Of a stretch of 64,000 bases of DNA, positions 10,410-21,000 are shown piece by piece. The stretch is from Diphasiastrum complanatum (lineage: Eukaryota; Streptophyta; Lycopodiopsida; Lycopodiales; Lycopodiaceae), in the NCBI GenBank assembly GCA_029204225.1, contig CM055103.1, forward strand, positions 23,180,663 to 23,244,662. The letters run 5' to 3'. The translations under genes were made by a program, and so were the position numbers. Each line of letters opens with the position of its first letter. The stretch's first letter is position 1. The notes beneath the pieces were generated by a model that searched no databases, had not been told where the DNA came from, and worked only from the letters and a program-made list of their open reading frames with translations.

Positions 10410-10767
10410 TGTAATAGATCCTAACACCACAGTAGGGCAAACACTAACTGATCCACCCAACCTTGCCTACTCCCTGATATAGAGTAAGCCCCTCCTAGCC
10501 CAGTGTGAGGACTGGTAGCATGCTACTGCCAAGTGTCGGCCACGTGGCACTGACGTGGCCGACTGCACGTCGGGACCCAACTGGGGGCCCTATCCTGCTG
10601 ACAGGGTCCCTAGGCTGTGTTAGGCCCGCCATGGCTATGGACCGTGCTGGGACACACTACTCACACTGTCTTGCCCTGTTGGTCATGTACGCTGGACACG
10701 ACCCTGACTGTGGTATCTGACCTATCTGTGTTCTCTAGGGTTCGGCACTGGTTACGAGCTCGTAACA
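10410..10767 (-). repeat. R1 3' LTR (358 bp)
   Basis: On the minus strand it runs TGTTACGAGC...ATCTATTACA. The first 17 bases after T form a perfect 16-bp palindrome, GTTACGAGCTCGTAAC. An 11-bp-stem hairpin (10535-10563) contains the G-box GCCACGTGGC and a second ACGT core. The plus-strand 71-codon frame present in every LTR is incidental. Confidence 0.95.
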
Positions 10768-10780
10768 CTCCCTCCCCCTT
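10768..10780 (-). other. R1 polypurine tract
   Basis: The minus strand reads AAGGGGGAGGGAG immediately before the 3' LTR, the plus-strand primer of reverse transcription. The gag-pol stop codon overlaps its left part. Confidence 0.9.
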
Positions 10781-11965
10781 AAGAACCGTCTTGGTCCTCT
10801 AAGACAAAGTCTGGAAAAATCTTGCGAAGGACGCTGCCTCTTTCCCAAGTGGCATTCTCAACAGGCTGATCATTCCACTTAACCAGATATTCTCGGTATA
10901 GAGTATGACGAGTCTGCGTCTCTCTACTATCAAGAATTTCCTCTGGTTCATGTGGAGGTTGTTGAGGATCCAATGGGAGAACTAGAACACTGTCCCCTAC
11001 CAGATTATCTGATCTGGTTAAGGCTTTTCGTAACTGACTTACATGAAAAACTGGAAAAACCTTACTGCTGTGTGGGAGTTCTAGTTCATAGGTGACCTCG
11101 CCTAGTCTCCTACTGATGGTAAAGGGACCACAATACCTTGGAGACAACTTAGCACACACTCCTGATTTGAGGGTTTTAGAGTCAACTGGGACTCTCAAGT
11201 AGACTCTCTCACCAGTGGAGAACTGCACATCCCGTCTGTGTGGATCTGCATAATGCCTGGCTCGATCCTGGGATTGTCTAATGCTACGCTTAGCATGTTC
11301 TATCATCTGGTTTAGGTCTTCTAAAAAGTTTCTGGCTGCTTCAACTTTTTCTTGTTTAAACCCTACAGCTGTGGGTGAGCGTGGCTGAAAACCGTACATC
11401 AGCATAAATGGGCTGTATCCCGTAGCTGAATGTTTGGTACTGTTGTAAGCAAACTCTAATATCGAGAGATACTCCTCCCAATTAGTCTGCCTCTTGCTGA
11501 CGATGCACGAAGCATATCCTCCAGCACTTGATTTACCCTTTCTGTTTGACCGTCCGTCTGTGGATGGTCAGTGGTACTCATATTAAGTTTAGTATGGAGA
11601 TGATGGAATACTGCCTTCCAAAAATTTCCAGTAAACTTACTGTCCCGGTCACTGACTATGCCGGAAGGTAGACCGTACAATTTAAATAGCTCGTCTACAA
11701 ACAACCTCGCTAACTCTGGAGCTCTAACGGTTGTTTTGGTCGGAATAAAATGAGCCATTCTGGTCAGACGGTCAACTGTGACCCATATAGCGTCATTACC
11801 CTTTTGGGTTTTAGGCAGGCCTACTATAAAATCCATGGAGATACTCTCCCATTTACCAGCTGGTATTTCTAAGGGATGCAACAACCCTCCTGCCTTTAAA
11901 CGCTCTGCTTTATTTACTTGACATTTCTGGCAACTGGTTACATACTGGTGGACGTCCTTTTTCAT
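10779..11965 (-). pseudogene. R1 integrase and chromodomain, broken
   Basis: This is the continuation after two TAG stops (12008-12010 and 11972-11974, the latter TGG in sisters). The integrase has [15 protein letters not shown] (zinc-finger Cys pair), MDFIVGLPKT (first catalytic Asp), VSDRDSKFTGNFW (second Asp) and DGQTERVNQVLEDM (catalytic Glu). One base is missing near 11507 compared with R3, shifting the frame. It resumes in 11405-10779 with FHVSQLRKAL and a C-terminal chromodomain (TLYREYLVKWNDQPVENATW). Chromodomains bind methylated histone H3 and can guide integration to heterochromatin. Confidence 0.9.
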
Positions 11966-12007
11966 ACTGGGCTAGAAAAATTGCCTACGAAGAAGCTCAT
12001 AGGTCTT

Positions 12008-15000
12008 CTATATGCCTGGGTGTCCCGCGCTAGGATTGTCATGACATTCATATAGGACCTGCTGCCTATAATCCTCTGAATTGGGGACACATACTCTATC
12101 TCTATAGAGCAAGTACTCATCCTGAATGGAATACTGTTTCCATTTGAATCCTTGAGTCAACTGACCCTCAACCACTGGGGTTTGCTTGGGTGATACAGGC
12201 TCAGAATCCTCAACGTCATCTGACGACGTATACTCGGACTCATCATCATCCTCAACGGAAACTGCCGTATTCTTGGATGAACTGGCACCAGCCCCGGGAA
12301 CTGGTTCTGGAGTCTGTAACTGTCTGTTCTGGACTGAGTTCCAGATAATAGAGAAGAATGCATCATGCTGGCATTTCCCTCTCAAGGACTCGAGTAACTC
12401 ATTACGAATCTGAGTAAAACTCAGCTCGTTTATCATAGGCATTCTGCTAAGGGCATCTGCTACTGTATTGAATTTTCCACGCCTATATCTGATAGACATG
12501 TCAAACTCTTGCATCAACTCTGCCCAACGAGCTTTCCGACCTCTAAGCTCAGGTTGATTGCAAAGGTATCTGAGACTCTCATGGTCTGTCAGGACCTCAA
12601 AGTTGGCACCATACAAATAATGCCTCCAAGTCTTAAGGGCATGGACTATAGAAAAGAGTTCCTTTTCATAGGCACTGTACCTAGTCTGAGCTGGCTCGAG
12701 TTTTTTACTCTCGAACGCAACTGGTCGTCCACCCTGAGTTAGCACAGCGCCTACTGCAAAGTCGCTAGCATCTGTTTCGACCACAAATGGCTGATTGGGG
12801 TCGACGACTTTTAAGACTGGTGCTGTAGCTAAGGCTGTTTTGAGAGCATCAAAGCTCTCCTGTTGTGCAGACTCCCAAATGAACTCCTTTCCCTTCCCCT
12901 TAAGAAGATTTGTCATAGGGACTGCTATCTGAGCATATTCCTTGACAAATCGTCTGTAATATCCCGCCAGACCAAGAAAGATTTGAAGTTCCAAAATATT
13001 CTGAGGTCTCAGCCAACTGAGTATGGCTTTAACCTTATTTGGGTCCATCGTAATCCCATCTGAAGAGATAATGTGACCCAAATATGCTACTTCTTCAACG
13101 AAGAATTCACACTTGGATTGTTTAGCATAAAGCTTATGCTTTCTGAGCAGTCGAAACACCTTTCTGAGGTGTTTTAGATGCTCCTTCCTCGTTTTGCTGT
13201 AGACGAGGATGTCATCTAAAAATACGACTACAAACTTACCCAAGTATGGTCTGAGGACACTGTTCATCAAGGTCATAAAGGTAGCTGGAGCATTTGTGAG
13301 CCCAAATGGCATCACCTTAAACTCATAATGACCGTGACGAGTCCTAAAAGCTGTTTTCGAGACATCTTCCGATTTTATACGGACTTGATGATATCCCGAT
13401 CTAAGGTCTATTTTACTGAAAAACTTAGCCCCGTCGAGTTGATCAAACAACTCGTCTGCCCGAGGCATAGGGTATTTATTCTTAATTGTGACTTTATTGA
13501 GGGCTCTGTAATCTACGCAAAGACGCATAGACCCCTCTTTCTTTTTCACCAATAGGACTGGTGAGGCCCATGGTGAACTACTGGTCTGAATTTGGCCTTT
13601 CCCAAGATAGTCTGTTAACTGCCTAGTTATTTCTTCATCCTCTGTTCGGCTGACCCGATACGGAGGTTTAGAAACAGGTGCTGTACCTGGTACTAGGTTT
13701 ATTACATGATCTACCTCTCTGCTAGGTGGTAAACCATGTGGCAAATCTTCAGGAAAAACATCTTTAAATTTAGACAATAAAGTTTCTAATTTACTGATTT
13801 TCTGCTGAATAGAACTGGAAATAGAAACTTCAGGAATAAACTGAAAGTCACATAAGAATACCTGATGGTCTTCGTCTCCGATTAGCTGACAGAGCTCTGA
13901 ACTGCAGACCATAGGGCTGTTGGGAACATCATGCTCCCCATGCAACTGGATCTCTCGGCCTTTATACTGAAAGCTGAGGGTGTTCTCCTGATAGTTTCTG
14001 TGGAGGGAAGGTCCTAAACTGTAGAGCCAATCTCTCCCGAGAACAATGTCTGTTCGATCCAGGTGCATTATCTGAAAGTTTATTTGATCTTGGTACCCCT
14101 GAATACCAAGATTTAACTTACTTACCATAGTTTCCCATATTTTTTTATCTTCACCCTTAGCTAATGAAACTATGTACCTATGCCGACTAGGTACTTCTGG
14201 TAGTTTAAGCTTTTTAACCAGGGTGTGGTTGATGAAATTATGGGTTGCCCCATCATCAACCATGACTCTTACTGACTGGTTACCAACTTTCCCATGCATT
14301 CGTACTAGGTCATGCGGCCCAAAGCTGAAGGGTCTCGCTAGCATTGCAGAGGTCAGCTGGCAACAGTGTTCATGATCTTCATGATACACTTTGATCTCGG
14401 AAGCTGCCGAGTCACTGGGGAAACATACAGTCTGAACAAGATGAACTTGTTTTTTATCTTTCTTATCTTTTTTAGTGAAAGGCCCCTTGGGACACTGTCT
14501 GACTGTGTGTCCCTTGCCCATACACACAAAGCACAAACGTTCTTGTTTGGCTTTCTCAAAATCATCTGGTTTTAAGGGCTGTATGTGTGAAGGGCGTTTC
14601 TGAGGAGCTTCACCTTTAAATTTATCTTCTTTCTTTCTTTTTAAAAATTTCTTTTTAAATTGAAAGTCTTTCTGAGGAAGCTGCTCAGAAAGTGGTTGCT
14701 GTCTCGCTCTCTTCCTACCCACTGAATCATCATAGATTTGAGCATATCTGAGAGCTTGCTCAAGGGTAGTAGGCGAGTTTCTCTGGACCTCTACTTTATA
14801 TTCATCTTTGAGGCCACGGACAAATCCCCTGATTTTTTGATAGTCATCCATATTTTTAATCTTTAAAATTGCCTCTCGATACTGCGAGATATATTGGATG
14901 AGGGACTTGTCCATTACTGTTCTTTCCCAGGCTTCCCAGGCTCTATCAAGTTCATTCTCTGGTAGAAATTCTCTTAGGAAAGCTTCTTCAAAAGCTTTCC

Positions 15001-15565
15001 ATGACCGGGGAGTCTGCCCAGTCTCCTGGAGATTTAACCACCACTTATAGGCCATAGGCCCTAAAGAAAGACTGGCCTCAATTGCTTGCAAATGGTCAGG
15101 GGTCTGTTTAAGAGCATGAATGTTCTTCCATTTGCTGAGGAAGGTTTGTAGAATATCTGCATTTCTATCCTTCTCTTCCCCATTAAAAGTAGGTGGCTTT
15201 AAATCTTTAAAAACACTGGGGTGAGACCGTAAAGTCTCACCCGAAACTGATGGAAGTGGAGAAGGGGATAACTGAGAAGTGGAGGGAAGGCTTCCTTTCG
15301 CGGAGCTCAAAATCAAGTTTTTGAGTTCAGCGAACGAGTCGTCCACACTGGACTTGAAATTGGCTAATGCCAGCTTCAGTTCATCCACTTCTGTTACCAA
15401 TTGGAGGAACTGCTCCTTGGTAACCAGTTCGTCGAGTTCTTCGGCGAACTGTTCCTGTTCTTCTACTTCCATGGGTTCCTTCCCTTTTCTGTAAGCCAAG
15501 GCTTCTGTTTCAAGTTCGTCGAAGCCTCTCTCCTGGGGTTGATCAGGTCCCTGAGGAGTGGTCAT
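12008..15565 (-). pseudogene. R1 gag-protease-RT-RNase H ORF
   Basis: 1185 codons are open from the ATG at 15565. Domains in order: acidic/coiled N-terminus; gag ([20 protein letters not shown] near 190-210); zinc knuckle C345-x2-C348-x4-H353-x4-C358 ([14 protein letters not shown]) behind a Lys-rich stretch; retropepsin-like [11 protein letters not shown] (D437/D438); RT with [20 protein letters not shown] and FLDDILVYS (D784/D785); RNase [15 protein letters not shown]; then a Ser/Asp/Glu-rich linker and the start of integrase (H2 of the zinc finger near GHPGI). Gag and pol share one frame, without a frameshift site. The frame ends at a TAG (12008-12010) where sister copies have CAG (Gln). 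This stop cuts off integrase. Confidence 0.92.
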
Positions 15566-16262
15566 CTTCGAAACTGAAAGAGAGCTACCTTAACTTCTGA
15601 AGGAAAAAAGTCTAAAAGACTAATTTACAACTGTACAAGGGAAAGGAAAGATGACTTAGCTGTTTCTGAGGACTGTACTTCCAAAGAAAGAATCAAGAAA
15701 AGCCCTTTCAGCTCTTCCTCCACTGCTTTCAGATCTGCTGTCCGGAAAAATCAGAGATCAAGGTACCAAGAAAAAGAAACAAACTTCTGATCGTCTTGGC
15801 CCCTTCCCTCGCTGTCTGAGGTGTATACTTTTTGCTCCAAAATTCCCGTTTTAGGACCCAAAACAGTTGCAAACTTGTGGTTCCTGCCAAAGACCTTCAG
15901 CGCTGGACCTGCACCCACGATTCTGTCTCAGATCCGCTCCAAATTCCAGAAAATTTCACTCCAAATTCGAAGTTTCCACCCAATTTGGCAGCGCTGGACC
16001 TGCTCCACGTTTTCTATATAAAATGTGCTCAAAAATCCACAACTGATACATAAAAATCAAGGGTAAATCCCTGATTTTTCAGCGCTGAGCTTCTACAAGG
16101 GATTGTGCCTCAAACAACTGTAAATTCCCAGCAAATTTCAAGGATTTGAAAGCTGTTCCTACAGCGATTTTCCTCCTCAATTCTTTCCTGAGAATCTGAG
16201 AAATCTTTCCTATCTTCTGATAGCTTTCTCTACTGCTGTCCTGAACTCCCTAGGATGGAGAT
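15566..16262 (-). other. R1 untranslated leader
   Basis: About 700 bp between PBS and gag ATG, without a long ORF. It is AG/CT-rich with short internal echoes (CCAAATTC, GCGCTGGACCTGC). It aligns with the R3 leader only at its two ends, although the coding regions of R1 and R3 are nearly identical. Confidence 0.7.
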
Positions 16263-16275
16263 GGCTCTGATACCA
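16263..16275 (-). other. R1 primer-binding site, initiator-Met tRNA
   Basis: The minus strand reads TGGTATCAGAGCC, complementary to the 3' end of plant initiator-Met tRNA, directly after the 5' LTR. Confidence 0.92.
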
Positions 16276-16276
16276 G

Positions 16277-16634
16277 TGTAATAGATCCTAACACCACAGT
16301 AGGGCAAACACTAACTGATCCACCCAACCTTGCCTACTCCCTGATATAGAGTAAGCCCCTCCTAGCCCAGTGTGAGGACTGGTAGCACGCTACTGCCAAG
16401 TGTCGGCCACGTGGCACTGACGTGGCCGACTGCACGTCGGGACCCAACTGGGGGCCCTATCCTGCTGACAGGGTCCCTAGGCTGTGTTAGGCCCGCCATG
16501 GCTATGGACCGTGCTGGGACACACTACTCACACTGTCTTGCCCTGTTGGTCATGTACGCTGGACACGACCCTGACTGTGGTATCTGACCTATCTGTGTTC
16601 TCTAGGGTTCGGCACTGGTTACGAGCTCGTAACA
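16277..16634 (-). repeat. R1 5' LTR (358 bp)
   Basis: Identical to the 3' LTR except for one transition. Its inner end at 16277 is one base from the primer-binding site. Confidence 0.95.
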
Positions 16635-17252
16635 GGAAGGGATCTCCTCAACATCCTGGAAGGCCTCGTCACTGGCATCCGGGGCCTGCTCCTGCTCGGG
16701 AGGCGGAGAGTCCCTGAGAAAGTCGTAAACTGGGGGAGTGCGAGCAACAGTAGGTGGTGGTGGAACCACAGTGGCAACTGGCGGACGCGGTGGGACAGGA
16801 TCCACCGGAATGGGTGCAGATGGGGGTGCGTGAGGCGGAACTGTCTGAGAGGGACGAGGGGCAAAGGGACTGGACGAGGATGCACTCCCTCTCCTCGTGC
16901 GTGCCAGCCAAGCAGGCAGCAACTCGGGGTTAACCACGTAAGGAGCGGTGCAAAACCGAAGAACACCCTCCGAAATGGTGTTCTCCCCCGCCACAAGACA
17001 TGGCCCGTAGGTATCCAAAAGTCGCTGCCTGACGGGAACGGACATGCTGGCACAGGGGGCAGCATTCAGTGTGCCACCATCTCTCGCGCGTGCGTCTAGT
17101 AGGTGACCTTTAAGGCGAGTGAGGGTGGCAACGAACTCGGTCAGGCAATATCGATAGCGCACTATCCTTGCACCGGACTTGTTAGACTTGTCGGGAACCC
17201 GCCTGACAATGTCCACCTCGTCCCACAGATCGGCAAGGTTGGAATGCACCCT
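16635..17252 (-). pseudogene. hAT A transposase, BED zinc-finger segment
   Basis: The N-terminal segment begins at the position of the copy B start codon (17252), but the ATG is AGG here. An upstream in-frame ATG at 17418-17420 exists. The BED finger reads LADLWDEVDIVRRVPDKSNK, then YRYCLTEFVATLTRLKGHLL. Against copy B (C33, C36) the first Cys is Tyr (Y-R-Y-C), so zinc binding is probably lost. The segment continues through GENTISEGVLRFCTAPYVVN and the Pro-rich linker to DVEEIPS. There R1 is inserted and its duplicated GGAAG follows. Confidence 0.8.
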
Positions 17253-17644
17253 CTCTATAGAAAGGACTGCGGAAAGAAGGCAGAGATCTTTGTGGGTTCG
17301 ATAGGAGTCGGAAGGCTTGAAAAAACCACAATAAAGGCCGAAATAGCAATAGCAGGGGAGGACGTGATTAGTGCAATGCGAAGACAGTCGGGAGGGCGCG
17401 GACAGTGGGGCGATGGGCATACAACAGAGTGGGCGCGGACAGTAGGGAGGGCGCGGACAGTAGGGCGATGGGCAGGGAGAGAGATGAAGCGAGGGGGGGG
17501 GGGGTTAGGTTAAAAAAAAAAATATTAGTATATTAAATATTAAAAAATATTATATATTGTGTTACCGCGGATCAGTATGGATCTGCGGTACCACACTGGA
17601 TCCGCGGTACTGGGATCCACGGATCCTGGTACCGCTGGATCTAT

Positions 17645-17645
<1 letters not shown>

Positions 17646-17725
<80 letters not shown>
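17646..17725. repeat. (TA)n/(CATA)n tract between hAT A and hAT B 5' ends
   Basis: Pure TA runs flanked by CATA repeats. A and B leave this tract head to head, each starting with CATAG, so the whole region 17570-17815 can fold back on itself through GGTACC/CCGCGG palindromes. Confidence 0.9.
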
Positions 17726-17815
17726 CATAGGTCCCGCGGTACTGGGTACCGCGGATCCCGGTACCGCGGGACCATATTGGTACCGCGGTACCATGATGGT
17801 ACCGCGGTACCACAA
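17726..17815 (+). repeat. hAT B 5' terminal and subterminal palindromes
   Basis: The 90 bp hold repeated GGTACCGCGG-type units and their inversions, for example CCGCGGTACTGGGTACCGCGG and GGTACCGCGGTACC twice. hAT transposases typically bind short subterminal repeats, so these are candidate BED-finger binding sites. The same block starts copies D and E. Confidence 0.75.
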
Positions 17816-18096
17816 TATAATAATATATTTATTATTTAATATTTTTTTTAATTTTTTTTTACCTAAACCTACCCGCCCCCCTCGCATTTCCTCTGAAATT
17901 TTTTTGAGCCCTCTCCGCCCTGCCATCGCTGCTGGTTTTTCTTGCCTGCCTTTGATTCCTTGCGTCGCCCATCGCCCACGCAACGCCCTGCCTTGCATCT
18001 GATTTCCTTTGCCCTGCACTCGCCCATTTTCAGCGTCTCTCCAACAGTGAACCCTGCTGTTTTTTTTCCAGCAATCCATCCCTCATTTCATCTGCA

Positions 18097-21000
18097 ATGG
18101 TGCAATCCGACCTTTCCGGTCTGTGGGACGAGGTAGACATTGTCAGGCGGGTTGCCGACAAGGCCAACAAGACCGGTCAGAAGATCGTGCGCTGCCGATA
18201 CTGTCTCGTCGAGTTTGCTGCATCCCTCACTCGCCTTAAAGGCCATCTGCTCGGTGCACGCGCCAAAAATGGTGCCACCTTGAATGCTGCCCCTTGTGGC
18301 AGCATGACCGTCCCCGACAGGCAGCGACTACTGGACACCTACGGGCCGCGGCTCGTGGCAGGGGAGAACACCATTTCGGAGGGCGTTCTCCGATTTTGCA
18401 CCGCTCCTTATGTGACTAACCCAGAGTTGCTGCCTGCTTGGCTGGCACGCACGAGGAGAGGGAGTGCATCCTCCTCTGGTCCCTTTGCCCCTCAGACAGC
18501 TCTGCCTCATGCACCCCCATCTGCTCAGATTCCGGTGGATCCCGTCCCATCGCGTCCGACAGTTGCCACTGCGGTTCCACCACCACCCACTGTTGCTCGC
18601 ACTCCACCAGTCTACGACTTTCTCATGGACTCTCCGCCACCCGAGCAGGCCCAGGATGGTACTGGGCGGGCCTTCGAGGATGTGGAAGAGATCCCTTCTT
18701 CCTTCCCTTCCCATCCGGATGACCTCCTCAGCCAGCAGTTTTCGTACCCCATGCCAGATGTTGCCCCTCCACCAGTGCACCCCACCTATGCTGCTGCACC
18801 CATCCCTGCCAGTGCATCCCACTCTCCCCATTCCACGTCTACAGTCGATGCATCCACCAGCGCCCAGCCTGTCGCGTCATCGTCCATTCCCGTCACGGTT
18901 GGTGCACCGTGCTGGAGGTCCACCACCCGTCGTCCACCAGGGAGAGCCCTCGTGCAGCAGACCATTCGCGGCGCGCATCAGCCGCACATGGACAGAGAGG
19001 CCACACAGGCCGTGGCCAGTCTGGTTTACGAGCTGAACCTGCCCTTTGCCATCACCGACTCTGAGCCCTTCAGAAGGGCCTTCCGCCTTGCACAGTCTGT
19101 CAGCCCTAGCTGGAGAGTCCCTAGTTCAGAGGTTGTCCGCACACACATGCTGAGGGATAGGGTCGAGTCCTTGTCTAGAGAGATGGAGCCTCTGCGTCGG
19201 CACTGGGCCACTTACGGTTGCAGCATCATGTCCGATGGCTGGACTGATGTCAGGAGGAGGCCGATCCTCAACATACTGGTCTCCAGCTGCATGGGCACAC
19301 AGTTTTTGAGGGCAGTGGATTGCAGCAGGGGGGGGAGAGTCATATCTGCAGAGTTCATGTTTGATGTCATCAGGTCTTCCATCCTAGCCATAGGCCCACA
19401 GCATGTCGTCACGGTGGTGACGGACAATGCCACGAACTGCATTCAGATGGGTGTACTGCTAGAGGCCGAGTTCCCTCATATTGTTCATACCCCCTGTGCA
19501 GCCCACAGCATAGACCTTTTGATGGGGGACATTGGAGCACTTCCCTGGGTTAGAGCCATCGTCCGGGAGGCCCTCTTCCTGGTGACTTTTGTCACCAGAA
19601 AGAGGCGTGTTCTTGCCATGTTCCGGGTGTTTAGCCATCTGGACCTCCGTAAGCCAGCCCCCACGCGCTTTGCATTCGACTTGGTGGTCATCGATCGTTT
19701 GATCAGGTGCAGGGCCCAGCTTCTACAGATGGTTGCCAGTGATCTTTGGGGTGCCAGTACATTTCCGCACACTGAGGATGGGGAGCACTTTTCTTCCACG
19801 GTGAGGGGAGACCAGTTCTGGAGGGATGCACAGACATTGTCAGGACTGCTTCGACCACTCTACATTGTGCTCCGCATGGCTGACAGCGAGGGGTCGACAC
19901 TTGGACTGGTGTATGAGCTCATGGACCGGATTGGACAGTTCCTGCAGCTGCCCATCTTGCAGCCAGAGAGGTAAGCGGTACAGTGTTGCAATTGACCTTT
20001 ATCTTTTTAGTACTTGCTAGTTTGTTTTTCTGTCAATGTTAAGCTTTTTCGTAATGCCCTAAACCACATGCCCCTCACCTGCAGGATGACAGAGCTGAAG
20101 TTCATATGGGAGACGCGATGGAACTACTTCCACAGGAGTATCCACAGCGTTGCACACATGCTGCATCCCCTCTTCCTCTCTCCGACACAGATCGCAGACA
20201 GGGAGCTCGAGGCCGATTGGCTTCAGTACATTCACAGGGTGGGTCCACACATAGGTTTGGATCCTATCAGGCTCATGGAGGAGCTCGCTGCATTTTGTTT
20301 CGGCATGGGCACATTCGGCCACCCGGCTGCCCAGGATCCAGAGAGGAGGCAGCTACCCATTACCTGGTGGACCATGTTCGGTAGCACATACCCATCTATA
20401 CAGCGTCTTGCACTGCGTGTCCTTTCTCAGGTATGCATCTCATTTTATCCTCCATTTTTTGTGTTTCGTTGAAGTTTCACCTTTGCCACAATGTGCTGAA
20501 GTATTTCAATGCACGCACCACAGGACTGTGCTGCCTCTGTGTGTGAGCGTAATTGGAGCACATGGGCACTGATTCACACGAGGAGAAGAAACCGGTTGTC
20601 AGTGAGTCAGTTGGAGCGGTTGGTGTTCTGTAGCACCAACGCACGTCTCGCCAGGAGGCTTCCGACCATTACGAGCGCATTGCAGGTGATAAGCTAATCT
20701 TTCATAGCATGTTGGTTGACTCCTGGTATGTTGGTTTCATTTCTTGAAAAAGTTGTCTCTCTGACATGCAAATTTTAAACCTTGCAGACGAAGATATCTG
20801 ATTTGGAGCGCCAGGTTGACTTGCCTACGGACAGCACCCATCCCATGCCTGCAGATGACCTGGGCACACAGTTGATGGCAGAGAGAGAGAGGGAGCTTGC
20901 CGAGATGAGAGAGAGAGAGCTTGGGCTTGAGCACAGAGAGCCCCCATTGTATGAGGCAGATGAGCCAGTGTCAGAGGATGAGCATGATGAGGATGAGCCC

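Larger units (their letters stand above)
10410..16634 (-). mobile_element. Ty3/gypsy chromodomain retrotransposon R1 (complete, defective)
   Basis: Length is 6225 bp, flanked by the 5-bp duplication GGAAG at 10405-10409 and 16635-16639. The two 358-bp LTRs differ at one position that I can find (agcatgc/agcacgc), so the insertion is very recent. Order on the minus strand: 5' LTR, PBS for initiator-Met tRNA, leader of about 700 bp, gag-protease-RT-RNase H-integrase-chromodomain in one long frame, PPT, 3' LTR. Gene order RT-RNase H-IN and the C-terminal chromodomain place it in the chromoviruses. Two TAG stops and a 1-nt deletion in integrase inactivate it. It is inserted in the hAT A transposase gene. 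Confidence 0.93.
9944..17645 (-). mobile_element. hAT copy A (minus strand), truncated, split by Ty3 element R1
   Basis: The element's 5' end is at 17645, where the minus strand reads CATAGATCCAGCGGTACC after a (TA)n tract. It runs leftward to about 9944, where homology to copy B stops inside exon 1 after the MLRD codons. R1 with its 5-bp duplication interrupts it at 10410-16639. GGTACC-type palindromes lie near the 5' end (17570-17640). The 5' leader (17253-17560) differs strongly from that of B, D and E, so A is an older or sister-subfamily copy. Everything after the N-terminal half of the transposase is missing. Confidence 0.8.

Noticed and set aside
10505-10720. 71-codon frame repeated at 10505, 16372, 27639 (minus), 31735 and 37631
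   Set aside because: It lies antisense inside the LTRs. Its conservation reflects recent copying of the LTR, not selection on a protein.
17540-18079. Long frames with Ile-Tyr repeats and Val-Pro-Arg-Tyr repeats on both strands, here and at 23814-24091 and 40325-40816
   Set aside because: They are translations of (TA)n and of GGTACC palindromes. Palindromes give the same peptide on both strands, so this is not coding evidence.
18328-18831. Long antisense frames across hAT exon 1 and the Ty3 pol genes
   Set aside because: Shadow frames of G/C-rich coding sequence, without domains, and inconsistent between copies.
20880-20940. GAGA/ERERE repeat considered as a separate low-complexity gene or microsatellite
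   Set aside because: It is in frame with hAT exon 4, next to a valid splice acceptor, and reads as part of the acidic/charged tail.
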